From an uncultured Paraburkholderia sp. (lineage in GTDB: Bacteria > Pseudomonadota > Gammaproteobacteria > Burkholderiales > Burkholderiaceae), in the NCBI GenBank assembly GCA_940746715.1, contig CALNWN010000002.1:1-64000 (forward strand): a stretch of 64,000 nt of DNA. The letters are read 5' to 3'. A program made the translations under genes and the position numbers. Shown here in pieces: positions 31,242 through 41,802 of this stretch (the first letter of the stretch is position 1; each line of letters starts with the position of its first letter). A model generated the notes under the pieces. That model did no database searches. It was not told the origin of the DNA and was given only the letters and a program-made list of their open reading frames with translations.

Positions 31242-33153
31242 ATGAGCCCCGTGTCTGTCATCACCGTGTTGTTGTGGTTGTCGATGGCGGGTCTGGCGTT
31301 CGCGCTCGCGAGGCGCGCCGCGTACTGGCGCGAAGGTCGCGCGACGGCGGCGGGCGCATACGGCTGGACCAATCTGCTGTCCATTCCGAAGCGCTATTTC
31401 GTGGACCTGCATCATGTGGTTGCGCGCGATCCGTACATTGCGAAAACTCACGTCGCGACGGCGGGCGGTGCGATCCTCGCGATGGCGCTCGTGTTCGTCA
31501 ACTACGGTCTCGCCATCTACTCGCCGTGGCTCGACAAGCTGATCTTTCTCGCCGCGCTCGTGATGCTGGTCGGCGCCGTGTTCGTGTGGCGCCGCCGGCA
31601 TGGCGCGAAAGCGTTGCCGGCGCGGCTTTCGCGCGGGCCGTGGGATCATTTGCCGTTGCTGCTCGGTTCGTTCGCGCTCGGCCTCGTGCTGTTCGTCGCG
31701 CTGCCAGCGTCCGCGATGTCGGGTGCGCTCGCGATCATCGTCGCGCTGCTGATCGCAGTAGGCGCGTTCACGATGACGTTCGGCGCCGCGCGCGGCGGTC
31801 CGATGAAGCATGCACTCGCAGGTCTTCTGCATCTCGCGTTTCATCCGCGTCAGGAGCGCTTTGCCGAGCGTAACGACAAGGACGTGGTGCCGCCGACTGC
31901 GCTGAAAGTGTCGCTTCTCGATGCGAAAGAATATGGCGTGGGCAAGCCGGTGGAATTTCGCTGGAACCAGCTGCTCAGTTTCGACGCGTGCGTGCAGTGC
32001 GGCAAATGCGAAGCGGCATGTCCCGCCTTCGCGGCGGGCCAGCCGCTCAATCCGAAGAAGCTGATTCAGGATCTGGTGACGGGCATGGTGGGCGGCACCG
32101 ACGCGGAATACGCGGGCAGCCCCACACCGGGCATTCCGGTGGGCAAGCATGGCGGCGCGCCGCAAAAGCCCCTGATTTCCAGCCTGATCGAAGCAGAGAC
32201 ACTGTGGTCGTGCACGACGTGCCGCGCCTGCGTGCAGGAGTGCCCGATGTTGATCGAACATGTCGACGCAATCGTGGACATGCGCCGCAATCAGACGCTC
32301 GTGGAAGGCACGGTGCCCGGCAAGGGGCCGATCACGCTCGCGAATCTGCGGGAGACCGGCAGCTCGAATGGCTATGACATCGGCGCGCGTTACGACTGGG
32401 CCGTCGATCTGCAGGTGCAGGTGGCGCAGCCCGGCCGTCGGGTGGATGTGCTGCTGATTGCGGGCGAAGGCGCGTTCGACATGCGCTATCAACGCACGCT
32501 GCGTGCGCTCGTCAAGGTGCTGAACCGCGCGGGTGTCGACTATGCCATGCTGGGCGGCGTCGAAACGGATACCGGCGACACCGCCCGCCGCCTCGGCGAC
32601 GAAGCCACCTTCCAGCAGCTTGCCCGCAAGTTGATCGGCACGCTTTCGCAGTACTCGTTCGGCAAGATCGTGACCGCGGATCCGCACGTGCTGCACAGCA
32701 TACGCAACGAATACCGTGCGCTGGGCGGTTTTTACGAAGTGCAGCATCACACCGCGTTGATCGATGAGCTCGTTGCGAGCGGCAAGCTGTCGCCGCGTGC
32801 GACCGCGGCGTACGCCGATCGCAAGATCACGTATCACGATCCATGCTATCTCGGCCGCTACAACGGCGAGACCGAGGCGCCACGCCGCGTGCTGAAGAGT
32901 ATCGGCATCAAGGTGGTCGAAATGGAGCGCAACGGTATGCGCGGACGTTGCTGCGGTGGTGGCGGCGGCGCACCGCTGACCGACATTCCGGGCAAGCGGC
33001 GCATTCCCGACATTCGTATCGACGACGCGCGGTATCGGTGCGGAGATCGTCGCCGTGGGTTGTCCGAATTGCACGGCGATGCTCGAAGGCGTGGTCGGGC
33101 CGCGTCCCGAAGTGCTGGACGTCGCCGAACTGGTTGCAGCGGCGCTGGAGTAA
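31242..33153 (+). pseudogene. dgcB: Dimethylglycine demethylase, iron-sulfur subunit, frameshifted near the end
   Basis: Membrane-anchored Fe-S protein (about 637 residues) that takes electrons from DgcA. Seen: several N-terminal hydrophobic helices, ferredoxin motifs CVQCGKCEAACP and CTTCRACVQECP, and CCG-domain motifs HDPCYLGRYN and CCGGGGG. A CG dinucleotide is missing near 33032 (DDARGIGAEIVA expected); the correct frame then gives VGCPNCTAMLEGVVG to TAA 33153. Only the last 40 residues are altered. ATG 31242 lies three bases after the dgcA stop. Confidence 0.87.
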
Positions 33154-33157
33154 CGAG

Positions 33158-34309
33158 ATGAACACCATTAAACGAATCGATCCGCGCCGGCCCTTCACGA
33201 TTACGGCGGATGGCCTGAGGCGCATCACGCTCGGCGTCGCCGGCGTGGCGGGCGCAATGGATTTCGCCGCGGCAGGCGCGGGGCACCGTGAACAGCCGAA
33301 GCCGCGCCGCACAACGGCTGTCGCGCAGCATGTGATGCTGGTCGCGGCCCACGCGGACCGCGGCGCGCTCGACGAGCATGCGCGCCAGACGCTCGCCGCG
33401 GCCGCATTGATTGCGGACGCAATGACCGAGGTTGTGTTGCTCGTATTCGGCGAATTCACCGGCGACGCTGCCGCACTCGGCGCCGACAAGCTGATCGAGC
33501 TGCCCATGTTCGACCGGCGCAGATTCGCGCCTGTGGACGAACTCAATGCGCTGGCCGCGTGCGTCGCGGCCTACGCGCCGGTGCACGTATTCCTCCCGGA
33601 CAACGCGACGGGCGACGGGGATTTGGGTCGCCGCTATGCAGCGGCGGCGAATGCGAGCGTCGCAACGCACGTGGTTGAAATCGACGCGTCGCACGTCGCG
33701 GCATATGTACGTGCGAATTCCGCATTTGCTTCGCGCACGCTGCCCGAAGTGATTTTGCTGGCGCCCAGCGCGGTCGATCCGAAGTTGCCGTTCGTCGGTG
33801 CCGGCGAGCGCGTGGCATGGCGGTTCGACGGCGAATCCGCCGCGGCAGGCAAGGTGAGCCACGTGCGCGACCTCGGCATCGAGGAAATGGACGCGGCGCA
33901 ACTCGCACTTGAAGAAGCGGATTTCATCGTCTCGGCCGGCAACGGCGTGAGCGACGTGCCCGCGTTCGAGCGTCTTGCGGCCACGCTCGGCGCCGCGATC
34001 GGCGCAAGCCGCGTGGCTGTGGACGACGGCAAATTCACGCGCGACAAGCAGATCGGCGCGACCGGCAAGACAGTCGAGGCGAGCGTGTATATCGCGTTCG
34101 GTATTTCCGGCGCAGTCCAGCATTTGCAGGGCATCAAGGATTGCCGTCATGTGATTGCCGTGAATCTGGACGCCAGCGCGCCGATTGCGAAGCGCGCGAA
34201 CCTGACTGTAATCGCGGATGCACAGGAAACCATCGCAGCGCGTTCGGCGCGCGGCACGGGCGCCGCGTTACTCAATTCGAAGGCCGCTGCGGAAGGAGCG
34301 CTCGCATGA
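33158..34309 (+). CDS. etfA: Electron transfer flavoprotein alpha subunit
   Basis: FAD-binding ETF alpha of the betaine-cluster type, 383 residues. Seen: a variable Arg-rich N-terminus, HVMLVAAHADRGALDEHARQ, and the FAD domain SAGNGVSDVPAFERLAATLGA, QIGATGKTV, YIAFGISGAVQHLQGIKD and VIAVNLDASAPIAKRA. It carries electrons from the demethylases toward the quinone pool. The start ATG lies four bases after the dgcB stop and the end overlaps etfB by ATGA. Intact. Confidence 0.88.
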   Translation: MNTIKRIDPRRPFTITADGLRRITLGVAGVAGAMDFAAAGAGHREQPKPRRTTAVAQHVMLVAAHADRGALDEHARQTLAAAALIADAMTEVVLLVFGEFTGDAAALGADKLIELPMFDRRRFAPVDELNALAACVAAYAPVHVFLPDNATGDGDLGRRYAAAANASVATHVVEIDASHVAAYVRANSAFASRTLPEVILLAPSAVDPKLPFVGAGERVAWRFDGESAAAGKVSHVRDLGIEEMDAAQLALEEADFIVSAGNGVSDVPAFERLAATLGAAIGASRVAVDDGKFTRDKQIGATGKTVEASVYIAFGISGAVQHLQGIKDCRHVIAVNLDASAPIAKRANLTVIADAQETIAARSARGTGAALLNSKAAAEGALA

Positions 34310-35091
34310 AAATCGCCGTACTCGTTTCCGTGGGGCGACATCCCGTGAGCGGGGTTGCGCGTTACAGCCGCAACGACGCCGCCGCGCTGACACTGGCGCT
34401 CTCGCTCGCGAAGCAGCACAACGCGACGCTCGACGTGCTGCATGCGGGCGATCCATCGAACCCCGCGTTGCAGGAATATCTCGCGCTCGGGGCACGCTCG
34501 GTGGAAGTGCTTGCGCTGCCCGATTCCGGCGACGGGCAAGCGGATGCCTCGGCGCCGCTCGCCGCGCGTCTGCAGGGGTATGACCTCGTGTTGACCGGCA
34601 CGCGCACAGAAGGCGCGTTCGACAGCGGCATGCTGCCGTATCGCGTCGCGAATGCGCTGAACATTCCGCTTGTCGGCGCGGCCGTCGACGTCGCGTTGCA
34701 GAGTGGCAGTGCGCAAGTTCGGCAATTTATGCCCAAAGGTTTGCGCAGACGCGTCGAGGTTCAATTGCCGGCGCTCGTCGCTGTTCATCCCATGGCCAAT
34801 GCGACGCCGACCTATGCGTATGCACGCCTGCGCGAAGGCACGATTCGCCCGGTGACGAGCAGCGCCAGCGGCGCGAGCAGCGGTGCGGCGGGCTCTGTCT
34901 GGACGATTCGCCCGGCAAGCGCCAAACCGGTGCGCCTCGCCGCCGCTGAGAAGCGTTCCGGCCATGCTCGCATGCTTTCTGCGACCACGACGGAAAGCCG
35001 CGGCGGCAGCGTCGTAATTGAAGGGAGTTCCGTCGAAAAAGCACAAGTGATTCTTGCCTATTTGCGCGAGCATCAACTCGTGGACTACTGA
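34306..35091 (+). CDS. etfB: Electron transfer flavoprotein beta subunit
   Basis: ETF beta, 261 residues. Seen: MKIAVLVSVGRHPVSGVARYS, DAAALTLALSLAKQHNATLDVLHAG, YDLVLTGTRTEGAFDSGMLPY (the nucleotide-binding loop region) and VEVQLPALVAVHPMANATPTYA. The beta subunit pairs with etfA, with which it overlaps by four bases. Preceded by GGAAGGAG. Intact even though the demethylases it serves are broken. Confidence 0.87.
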   Translation: MKIAVLVSVGRHPVSGVARYSRNDAAALTLALSLAKQHNATLDVLHAGDPSNPALQEYLALGARSVEVLALPDSGDGQADASAPLAARLQGYDLVLTGTRTEGAFDSGMLPYRVANALNIPLVGAAVDVALQSGSAQVRQFMPKGLRRRVEVQLPALVAVHPMANATPTYAYARLREGTIRPVTSSASGASSGAAGSVWTIRPASAKPVRLAAAEKRSGHARMLSATTTESRGGSVVIEGSSVEKAQVILAYLREHQLVDY

Positions 35092-35164
35092 TTCCCGGTT
35101 CAGGCGAACATGCCGCCAGGAAGGCCTGGCGCGGCGCCAGACGTGACACGCAACGGAGCACACA

Positions 35165-36217
35165 ATGAAAGTTTCGGCAGACGTTCGCGCAATGATCGAA
35201 CGCCGCAAAAAGGATTACACGCTGGAAGCGCCGTTCTATACGAGCGATGAAATCTTCGCGCTCGACCTGGACGCCATCTTCCGCCAGCACTGGATTCAGG
35301 TCGCGGTGGAGCCGGACGTGCCGGAACCGGCGACTACATCACGGTGGAAATCGGTCAGGATTCCATTCTGATCGTTCGCGACGACATGCAGGTGAGGGCA
35401 TTCCACAACGTGTGCCGCCATCGCGGCGCGCGTCTGTGCAATACGGACAAGGGGTCGCTCGGCAATATCGTCTGCCCATATCACAGCTGGACGTATAGCC
35501 TGAACGGCGACCTGACGTTCGCAGAGCATATGGGCGGTTCGACCGTTGCAAACACAGCCTGAAGAAGGTGCACGTCGAGAACCTGGCAGGCCTGATCTTC
35601 ATCTGTCTCGCGGACAATCCGCCGGTGGACTTCTCGGTGATGCGCGCCGCGATGGAGCCGTATCTGCTGCCGCATGAACTGGCCAACTGCAAGATCGCGG
35701 CCTCGATCGACATTATCGAGGAAGGGCAACTGGAAGCTGACGATGGAGAACAATCGCGAGTGCTATCACTGCGTTGCGAACCATCCTGAGCTGACCATTT
35801 CGCTTTACGAATACGGCTTCGGTTATCAGCGCACGCCGGCCAACGAAGAAGGCATGGCGGCTTTCGAAGAGACCGTCGCGCGGCGTACCGCGCAATGGGA
35901 AGCGATGAAGCTGCCGTCGGCGGAAATCGAGCGCCTCGCGGATCTCGTCACCGGTTTTCGCACCCAACGTCTGCCGCTCGACCGCGATGGCGAGTCCCAG
36001 ACGCTAGACGCAAAAGTCGCGTCGAAGAAACTGCTCGGCGGTTTCGAGCAGGCCGATCTCGGCGGACTGTCGTTCTGGACGCAGCCGAACTCGTGGTATC
36101 ACTTCATGAGCGATCACATCGTGAGCTTCTCGGTGATTCCGCTTTCGGCAGGCAAGACGCTCGTGCGCACCAAATGGCTCGTGCACAAGGACGCGCGCGA
36201 AGGCATCGACTACGACG
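35165..36217 (+). pseudogene. gbcA: Glycine betaine monooxygenase oxygenase subunit, frameshifted and fused to gbcB
   Basis: Rieske-type oxygenase that demethylates glycine betaine. Seen: YTSDEIFALDLDAIFRQHWI, Rieske ligands CRHRGARLC and CPYHSW, LTMENNRECYHCVANHPEL and SWYHFMSDHIVSFSVIPL from the catalytic domain. Lesions: one base lost near 35329, a net one-base loss near 35545, one base gained near 35726. The last hundred or so residues are deleted: at GIDYDV the frame passes directly into GbcB. Stops from the frameshifts prevent a full product. Confidence 0.88.
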
Positions 36218-37299
36218 TGAAGAGCTTTTTCTTTCGCGCACCGAACGAACGGGCGTTCGTGTTCGAGCCGGGACAGTTCATCACACTTGAACTCGATATC
36301 GACGGCGAGTCCATCAACCGCTGCTATACGATTTCGTCGCCTCCCACGCGGCCTCATACGATCTCCGTCACGGTGAAGCGTGTACCCGGCGGCAAGGTGT
36401 CGAACTGGCTGCACGACAATCTGCAAGTGGGCGGCGAGGTTCGCGTGCTCGGGCCGGCTGGCGAGTTCACGTGCGCTCGCCATCCAGCGCGCAAGTTTCT
36501 GTTTCTGTCGGCGGGTTCCGGCATTACGCCGCTCATGTCGATGAGCCGCGCGCACCACGAACTCGGCGAGGACAGCGACATTGTGTTCGTGCACAGCGCT
36601 CGCACACCCGACGACATCATTTTTGCCCGCGAGCTCGATCTGATCGCGTCGAATCAGGCGCATTTCCGCACGGCGTTTGTGTGCGAGCGTCTCGGCACGC
36701 GCACGAACTGGCATGGCGTCACGGGTTTTCTGACCTTGCCCTTGCTGAAGCTCATTGCGCCGGACTTTCTCGAGCGTGAAATCTTTACCTGCGGCCCCGC
36801 GCCGTATATGCAGGCAGTGCGCAATCTTCTCGACGAAGGCGGTTTCGACCGTCGCCACTATCACGAGGAAAGCTTCTCGTTCGAGACGGTGAGCGAGGTC
36901 GCTGCGCAACTGACCACTGCCCACGTGGCCGAAGTGCTTCAGGCCGTCCCCGAGCCCATAGCCGTGGAAAGCTTTGTGGAGGCGCGGGAACAGGCGCCGG
37001 CTTTCGAGCCCGCTCCCGCGGCGCCCGAAACCGAAACGCGCTACAAGGTGAGCTTCACGAAGAGCAATCGGGAGATCGAGTGCGGCAGCGGTCAGCACGT
37101 GCTGGATGCGGCGAAGAAAGCGGGCGTACGTCTGCCGGCATCGTGCACTCAGGGTATGTGCGGAACCTGCAAGGTGAAGCTTGTATCCGGCGAAGTGGCG
37201 ATGAAACACGCAGGCGGCATTCGTCAGCGGGAAATCGATCAGGGCATGGTGCTGCTTTGCTGCAGCAAACCGCTCTCCGATCTCGTCGTTGAAAAATGA
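36218..37299 (+). pseudogene. gbcB: Glycine betaine monooxygenase reductase subunit, 5' end fused to gbcA
   Basis: Flavin/ferredoxin reductase that feeds electrons to GbcA. Seen: FEPGQFITLELDIDGESINRCYTISS (cut here at the FAD motif RCYTIS), FLSAGSGITPLMSMSR (NAD site), TCGPAPYMQAVRNLL, and a C-terminal 2Fe-2S ferredoxin with CTQGMCGTCKVKLVSG and LLCC. All catalytic domains are complete; only the first 30 or so residues, with the original start and ribosome site, were lost in the fusion. No internal start with a good ribosome site is evident near 36220. Confidence 0.87.
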
Positions 37300-37453
37300 T
37301 CGGCGCACGTCGCGCAAACACGAGTTGCAGCCAGTGCTTGAGCTAGGTCGCGTCTGGACAACTGCATGTCGCAAAACAACGTTACCTGGCAATTCTGGCT
37401 GGCGATTCTAAATGCTCAATGGGTTGTTTGTGGAAGTGAACGGGAGAACGGCG

Positions 37454-38311
37454 ATGAGACTGATCAGAAAGATATTGGTGTTGAGCAACTTGAGTGCGGC
37501 ACTGGCGGCAAGCAGCGTGAGCGTTTCGGCAGATACCAAGCCGACCATCAGGATCGGCTATGTGGAAGGCTGGGATGACAGCGTCGCGACGTCCAACGTC
37601 GCTGCGCGCGTAATCGAAAAGCGTCTCGGCTATCAGGTGCAACTCGTACCGGTGGCGGCTGGCGTGATGTGGCAAGGCGTGGCGCGTGGCGACCTCGACG
37701 CGACGCTGTCCGCGTGGCTGCCGGTCACGCACGGCGCGTACTGGAACAACTTCAAGGACAAGGTAGTCGACCTCGGCGCCAACTTTAACGACGCGAAGAT
37801 CGGTCTCATCGTGCCGGACAATCTGGACGTGAAGACGGTCGGCGACCTGGAAGCGAAGAAGACGGAGTTCGGCTCGCGCATTGTGGGTATCGACGCCGGT
37901 GCAGGCGTCATGCAGAAGACCAGCGAAGCGATCAAGGCTTACGGTCTCGACTATAAGCTGATGCCGAGTTCGGGCAGTGCGATGACCGCGGAACTCGCGC
38001 GTTCCGAAGCGGCAAACAAGCCGATCATCGTGACCGGCTGGAAACCGCACTGGATGTTCGCCAAGTACAAGCTCAAGTTCCTCGATGACCCGAAGAAGGT
38101 GTTCGGCGAAGCTGAGCATGTGGACACGGTCGTGAATCCGGAACTGGAAAAGAAGGCGCCTCCGGTGGTTGCGTTCCTGAAGAAATTCCAGTGGAAGCCG
38201 GGCGAGATCGACAGCGTGATGCTCGCGACGCAAAACGGCGAAAAGCCGACCGCCGCAGCCGATGCGTGGATCGGTGCGCATAGCGACCGCGTGGATAGCT
38301 GGGTGAAGTAA
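37454..38311 (+). CDS. Glycine betaine/choline-type ABC substrate-binding protein
   Basis: Periplasmic OpuAC-family binding protein of 285 residues. Seen: signal peptide MRLIRKILVLSNLSAALAAS ending near VSVSA, TIRIGYVEGWDDSVATSNVAA, DATLSAWLPVTHGAYWNNF and PIIVTGWKPHWMFAKYKLKFL; the Trp/Tyr pattern fits quaternary-ammonium binding. The ATG at 37454 follows GGAGAACGGCG. It is an orphan binding protein next to gbcAB, comparable with CbcX/CaiX/BetX in Pseudomonas that share one ProVW core. Intact; a terminator follows. Confidence 0.86.
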   Translation: MRLIRKILVLSNLSAALAASSVSVSADTKPTIRIGYVEGWDDSVATSNVAARVIEKRLGYQVQLVPVAAGVMWQGVARGDLDATLSAWLPVTHGAYWNNFKDKVVDLGANFNDAKIGLIVPDNLDVKTVGDLEAKKTEFGSRIVGIDAGAGVMQKTSEAIKAYGLDYKLMPSSGSAMTAELARSEAANKPIIVTGWKPHWMFAKYKLKFLDDPKKVFGEAEHVDTVVNPELEKKAPPVVAFLKKFQWKPGEIDSVMLATQNGEKPTAAADAWIGAHSDRVDSWVK

Positions 38312-38345
38312 CCCGGCTTTAGCCTGTACCGCAGCTGACACGACG

Positions 38346-38378
38346 AAACGCCGCTTTGAAAAAGCGGCGTTTCTCTTT
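38346..38378. terminator. Bidirectional-looking terminator
   Basis: Arms AAACGCCGCTTT and AAAGCGGCGTTT (12 bp, perfect) around GAA, followed on the plus strand by CTCTTT. It separates the convergent binding-protein and purU genes and could serve both. Confidence 0.8.
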
Positions 38379-38401
38379 GTGGCCCTCGTCACACTCTGCC
38401 G

Positions 38402-39236
38402 TTATTGCAGTACAACGGTCCTGTCGCCGTTGATAAACACGCGCCGTTCGATAAACGCCTTGACCGCGCGAGCGAGCGTAATGCACTCGACGTCGCGGCC
38501 CGACGCGTTCGACCACCTGCTCGATGATCGGACCTTCGTCGTCCGTCACGAAGTGTGCCGTGGCGCCGATCAACTTGACGCCGCGCGCATGCGCCTGGTG
38601 ATACGGTTTCGCGCCCTTGAAGCCCGGCAGGAACGAATGATGAATGTTGATGGCACGCCCGGCGAGCGCGCGGCTCGTTTCACCGGAAGGAATCTGCATA
38701 TAGCGCGCGAGAATCATCAGCTCAGCGCCGGAAGTCTCGAACAGGTCGAGCAGACGCGCTTCCTGTTGCGGCTTCGTATCGGACGTAATGGGCAGATGAT
38801 GGAACGGCAACCCATGCTGCTGAGCCAACGGTTCGAGATCGCGATGATTCGAGCCGATGCCGACAATGTCCATTTTGAGCTCGCCCATGCGCCAGCGGAA
38901 CAGCAGATCGGCCAGACAGTGCTCGAGCTTCGACACCATGATCAGAACTTTGGGGCGCGTGCCCACGTCGTGCATCGCCCATGTCATACGAAAGCGCTCG
39001 GCAATGGGTTCGAACTCGCGTTTGAGCGCCGCGACATGCAGCGTTTCGTTGCTGTCCACGCCGTGAAAAACGCAGCGCACGAAAAAGCGTTCGCTGAGAT
39101 CGTCGTCGAAAACGGTGAGTTCATCGATATAACAATGATGCCAGTCGAGAAAGCCGACAACGGCGGCGACCTGGCCCGCGGCGCTCGGACACGCAACGGT
39201 GAGGACCAGTTGATCAGGACGGGAATCGGCGGACAT
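38402..39236 (-). pseudogene. purU: Formyltetrahydrofolate deformylase, frameshifted near the end
   Basis: Hydrolyses 10-formyl-THF to formate and THF, balancing folate pools during sarcosine oxidation. Seen: N-terminal ACT domain from LVLTVACPSAAGQVAAVVGFL, then the catalytic domain with FHHLPI, INIHHSFLPGFKGAKPYHQA and GATAHFVTDDEGPII (catalytic Asn, His, Asp region). An extra C near 38506 shifts the frame at VERVG; the correct frame continues CITLARAVKAFIERRVFIN to TAA at 38402. ATG 39236 follows GGAGAG. Only the last 37 or so residues are affected. Confidence 0.86.
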
Positions 39237-39363
39237 GCGCTCTCCACATAGACGATAGGCCCACGCCGCAGGGGCGCGGCATGCATCGTCGTAGTAGAGC
39301 AAATTGCCGTGCCGCGCGGATAGAAGCGAATCGCCGTGGCAATGGAACGGGAGCGTCAGCGGG

Positions 39364-39905
39364 TCATTCCGCGTCAAGCCCGCATTCGCCCAGCAGCCAT
39401 TGACGAAAGGCCTCCACGGCCGGCGTGGCCGCGCGTTGGGTGACGAGCATATAGCCGCGCTCGGTCACGACGGGCGCATCGAACAGTTCGACGAGTTGCC
39501 CTGTGTCCAGCAATTCGTCGACGAGCGGCGCCCAGCCGAGCGCCACGCCTTGGCCCATGATCGCCGCATGTGCGACGAGCGTGAAGCTGTTGAAGGTGAT
39601 GCCGCGATGCGCGGCGGGCGCGACGAGGCCGTGCGCGGCGAACCAGTCGGCCCATGACAGCTAGCGTGCCGGTTGCGTCGGCTCGAGATGGAGCAGCGGC
39701 AGCGCGAGGAGTTCGGATGATGACGTGAGGGGCGGATGCGCCGCAAAAAACGCGGGGCTGCAGACCGGCGTCACACGCTCGGGAAAGAGCTTGATCACGC
39801 TGCGGGCGTTCCGGTCCGCATGTTCGTCGCCGAAATGCAATCGCCACGTCCGCCTGCTCGTGCGACGGATCGAACACGCTTTGCGACGTGATGATCGGGC
39901 AGGAC
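39364..39905 (-). pseudogene. LysR-family regulator, effector-domain remnant
   Basis: C-terminal part of a LysR-type regulator of the GcvA group: TSQSVFDPSHEQADVAI, VTPVCSPAFFAAHPPL, then SWADWFAAHG and VAHAAIMGQGVALGWAPLVDELL. The DNA-binding domain is missing; the gene starts abruptly near 39905. Also a TGG to TAG near 39663 (PARWLSW expected) and a frameshift near 39840. Dead. Confidence 0.78.
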
Positions 39906-40103
39906 GCACGCTTCGACGCGCTGCGCACGCAACTGGGCGCGCTCGAAAGGCGTGCCGCGATGACGCCGGAGGCGTACGACAAGGCTATTTATCATTATAA
40001 CGCGAGCCTCGACGCACTGCTGGATGCAACGACGCATATGCCGGCGCTGCGCCCACGGCCGACGTTTCGCGTGGTCGGGGAAGCGGCGAATCGGCAGGTG
40101 TGA
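39906..40103 (+). pseudogene. Unidentified protein, C-terminal remnant
   Basis: An open plus-strand frame of about 65 codons runs from the junction with the LysR remnant to TGA 40101: ARFDALRTQLGALERRAAMT and AIYHYNASLDALLDATTH. It looks helical, has no start or ribosome site of its own, and I do not recognise the family. Likely the tail of a gene cut by the same rearrangement that truncated the LysR gene. Confidence 0.35.
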
Positions 40104-40185
40104 ACGGCATGTGACTGCTGGACGATTTCGGACGTTTGCTGCGTTGATAAACGAAATGGCCGGCAACGGTTGCGAGGAGCGACTT

Positions 40186-40675
40186 ATGTATCACAAGATC
40201 GTTGTGGCGCTCGACGGCAGAGAGTCGTCCAGAAACGCGCTGCATGAGGCGCTCGAGCTCGCGCAAATCACGAAAGGGCGGATTCACGCGATCTATATCG
40301 TGGATCCGTGGAGCATGTCCCCATATTCGGGCTATGTAGATCCCGGACCGGCTTCGCGCCGTGCTGCGCGAAGCCGGGCGCATGGCTCTCGAATGGGCAC
40401 GAGAGGCGATGGCGAATTTCGGTGTGCCTGGCGACACCGAGATGGAGGAGACGCAGGCGATGTGCCTCGCTGTCTTGCCCACTGCGTGCAACGCCAGAGC
40501 GCGGACCTCGTCGTGATGGGACGCAAGGCCGGCGCGGTATCGGACGATGGCTGCTGGCAGCGTGGCCGAAACGTTCGTGCGCGATGCGGAGGTGTCCGTG
40601 ATTCTTGTGAGGTGTGTACACGAGGTGGGGCAACTGCCTCGCCAGGTTCGATTCACCTCTGATTCGTTGTCCTGA
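40186..40675 (+). pseudogene. Universal stress protein, multiple frameshifts
   Basis: UspA-domain protein. Seen: MYHKIVVALDGRESSRNALH, then in other frames LRAVLREAGRMALEWAREAM, CVQRQSADLVVMGRKAG and SVAETFVRDAEVSVILV, the classical order of a UspA fold. At least three frame changes occur (about 40345, 40455 and 40545). The ATG follows GCGAGGAG. The GxxG-9-G nucleotide-binding motif is not preserved. Confidence 0.75.
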
Positions 40676-40744
40676 TAGTAGCGGGGCGCACGCGTTCAAC
40701 GCTTTGCCGTATGGCCGCAGGTGTCGGGCGGCTTATCGTTCACG

Positions 40745-41100
40745 TTACTTCATCAGCAGGTACACGACACAGAGAAACGCTACGTGTGAGACGATGAAAT
40801 AGCCGCTGAGATACCCGCCTTCAAGCGGGAATTCGACATCCAGATGACGAAGCGAAGCGCCCAAGGTGAGCCCAAAGCGAATAGCCGATCGTTCGACCGG
40901 CGAAGAACGCAGTGCCGATGACACGAAGCGGCAGCCCGGATAGTCCATAGGCGATAAAAAGGTAGTTCGATGGCAATGGACTCAATGCATAAACAAAGAA
41001 CGCACCCGCTGTCAGCTTTTTGCGCTTCTTCAGCCATGCTTCAACGACTTCGATGTTCTGGCGATCGGAGGCGCGCGTGATGCCCGATTGGCTTTCATGT
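40745..41100 (-). pseudogene. VTT-domain-like membrane protein, remnant
   Basis: On the minus strand: EAWLKKRKKLTAGAFFVYAL, SPLPSNYLFIAYGLSGLPLR and TAFFAGRTIGYSLWAH, a pattern of the VTT/DedA-like (small-multidrug export-related) family, then in another frame GYLSGYFIVSHVAFLCVVYLLMK. A frameshift near 40855 separates them and no start is found before about 41100. Remnant; function unknown. Confidence 0.55.
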
Positions 41101-41802
41101 CAACGAAGCTTGCGCCCCAACGAGACGTGCAGATTGACTCAGGTCAACTTGCAGGAGCCATCACGGTGCGGTTGGGGAGCCGCGCTGCTCGGTTGCTTGA
41201 TTTGACATAAGATAAATTATCAACCGATGGTGTGTGACGGCTTTTTAGTAATGTCCGGTTTGCGCTAGATAGAAATGTCCGGTTCGAGCTGGCGCGTCCG
41301 CTTGAGTCACGCAGACGCGGGAACATGCCGGAGCACCGACGAATCCTGCTAACGACATAATGAACTGCGGTCTTTCATAGTCGAGTACAAGCATCGGCGA
41401 TTTCTTTCGCGAACAACGCGGCAGAAACTGATCGTTCACGGCCTCTACGTCGTTCCTCAAATAGCCGCCGCGGTAATCGGGCTTGCCAGACAACGCGCGC
41501 CTCGACAGCTTCACCTGGAACGGGTTTCCGTTGCTTGTGGGGATCTGCGAGATGTACCACTACTTTCTCGACGAAGTCGTGATCAGTTGCCCGACCGAAG
41601 GCGATGCGATTTTGCCGGTGAGCCTCGGGAAGCGCCAGTTCTCCGGCACGAGCACATATGCAGCAGGAGCCAGGCGGTCTACACTACGCGACTTAAGGCG
41701 GACAGGCTGGCGCCCCCCTCCTACCACCTCATCGAGAGAAAGATTGTCGATTTTCGACCGTCAGCTTCGTCGTCAGTGTATCCCCCACCCAAAGGATCTA
41801 CG
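41101..41802. other. Debris region without a recognised gene
   Basis: About 700 bases. It contains the IS21-like repeat pair at 41250-41284 and several short frames on both strands that match no family I know. The last 40 bases probably hold the leader of the YCII-like gene. Confidence 0.4.
41250..41284. mobile_element. Paired terminal repeats resembling an IS21-family end
   Basis: AATGTCCGGTT occurs at 41250-41260 and again at 41274-41284, 24 bases apart. Multiple direct copies of such a motif near the tips are typical of IS21-family elements. No transposase gene or opposite end is visible, so only an end fragment would remain. Assignment rests on pattern, not on a database match. Confidence 0.4.
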
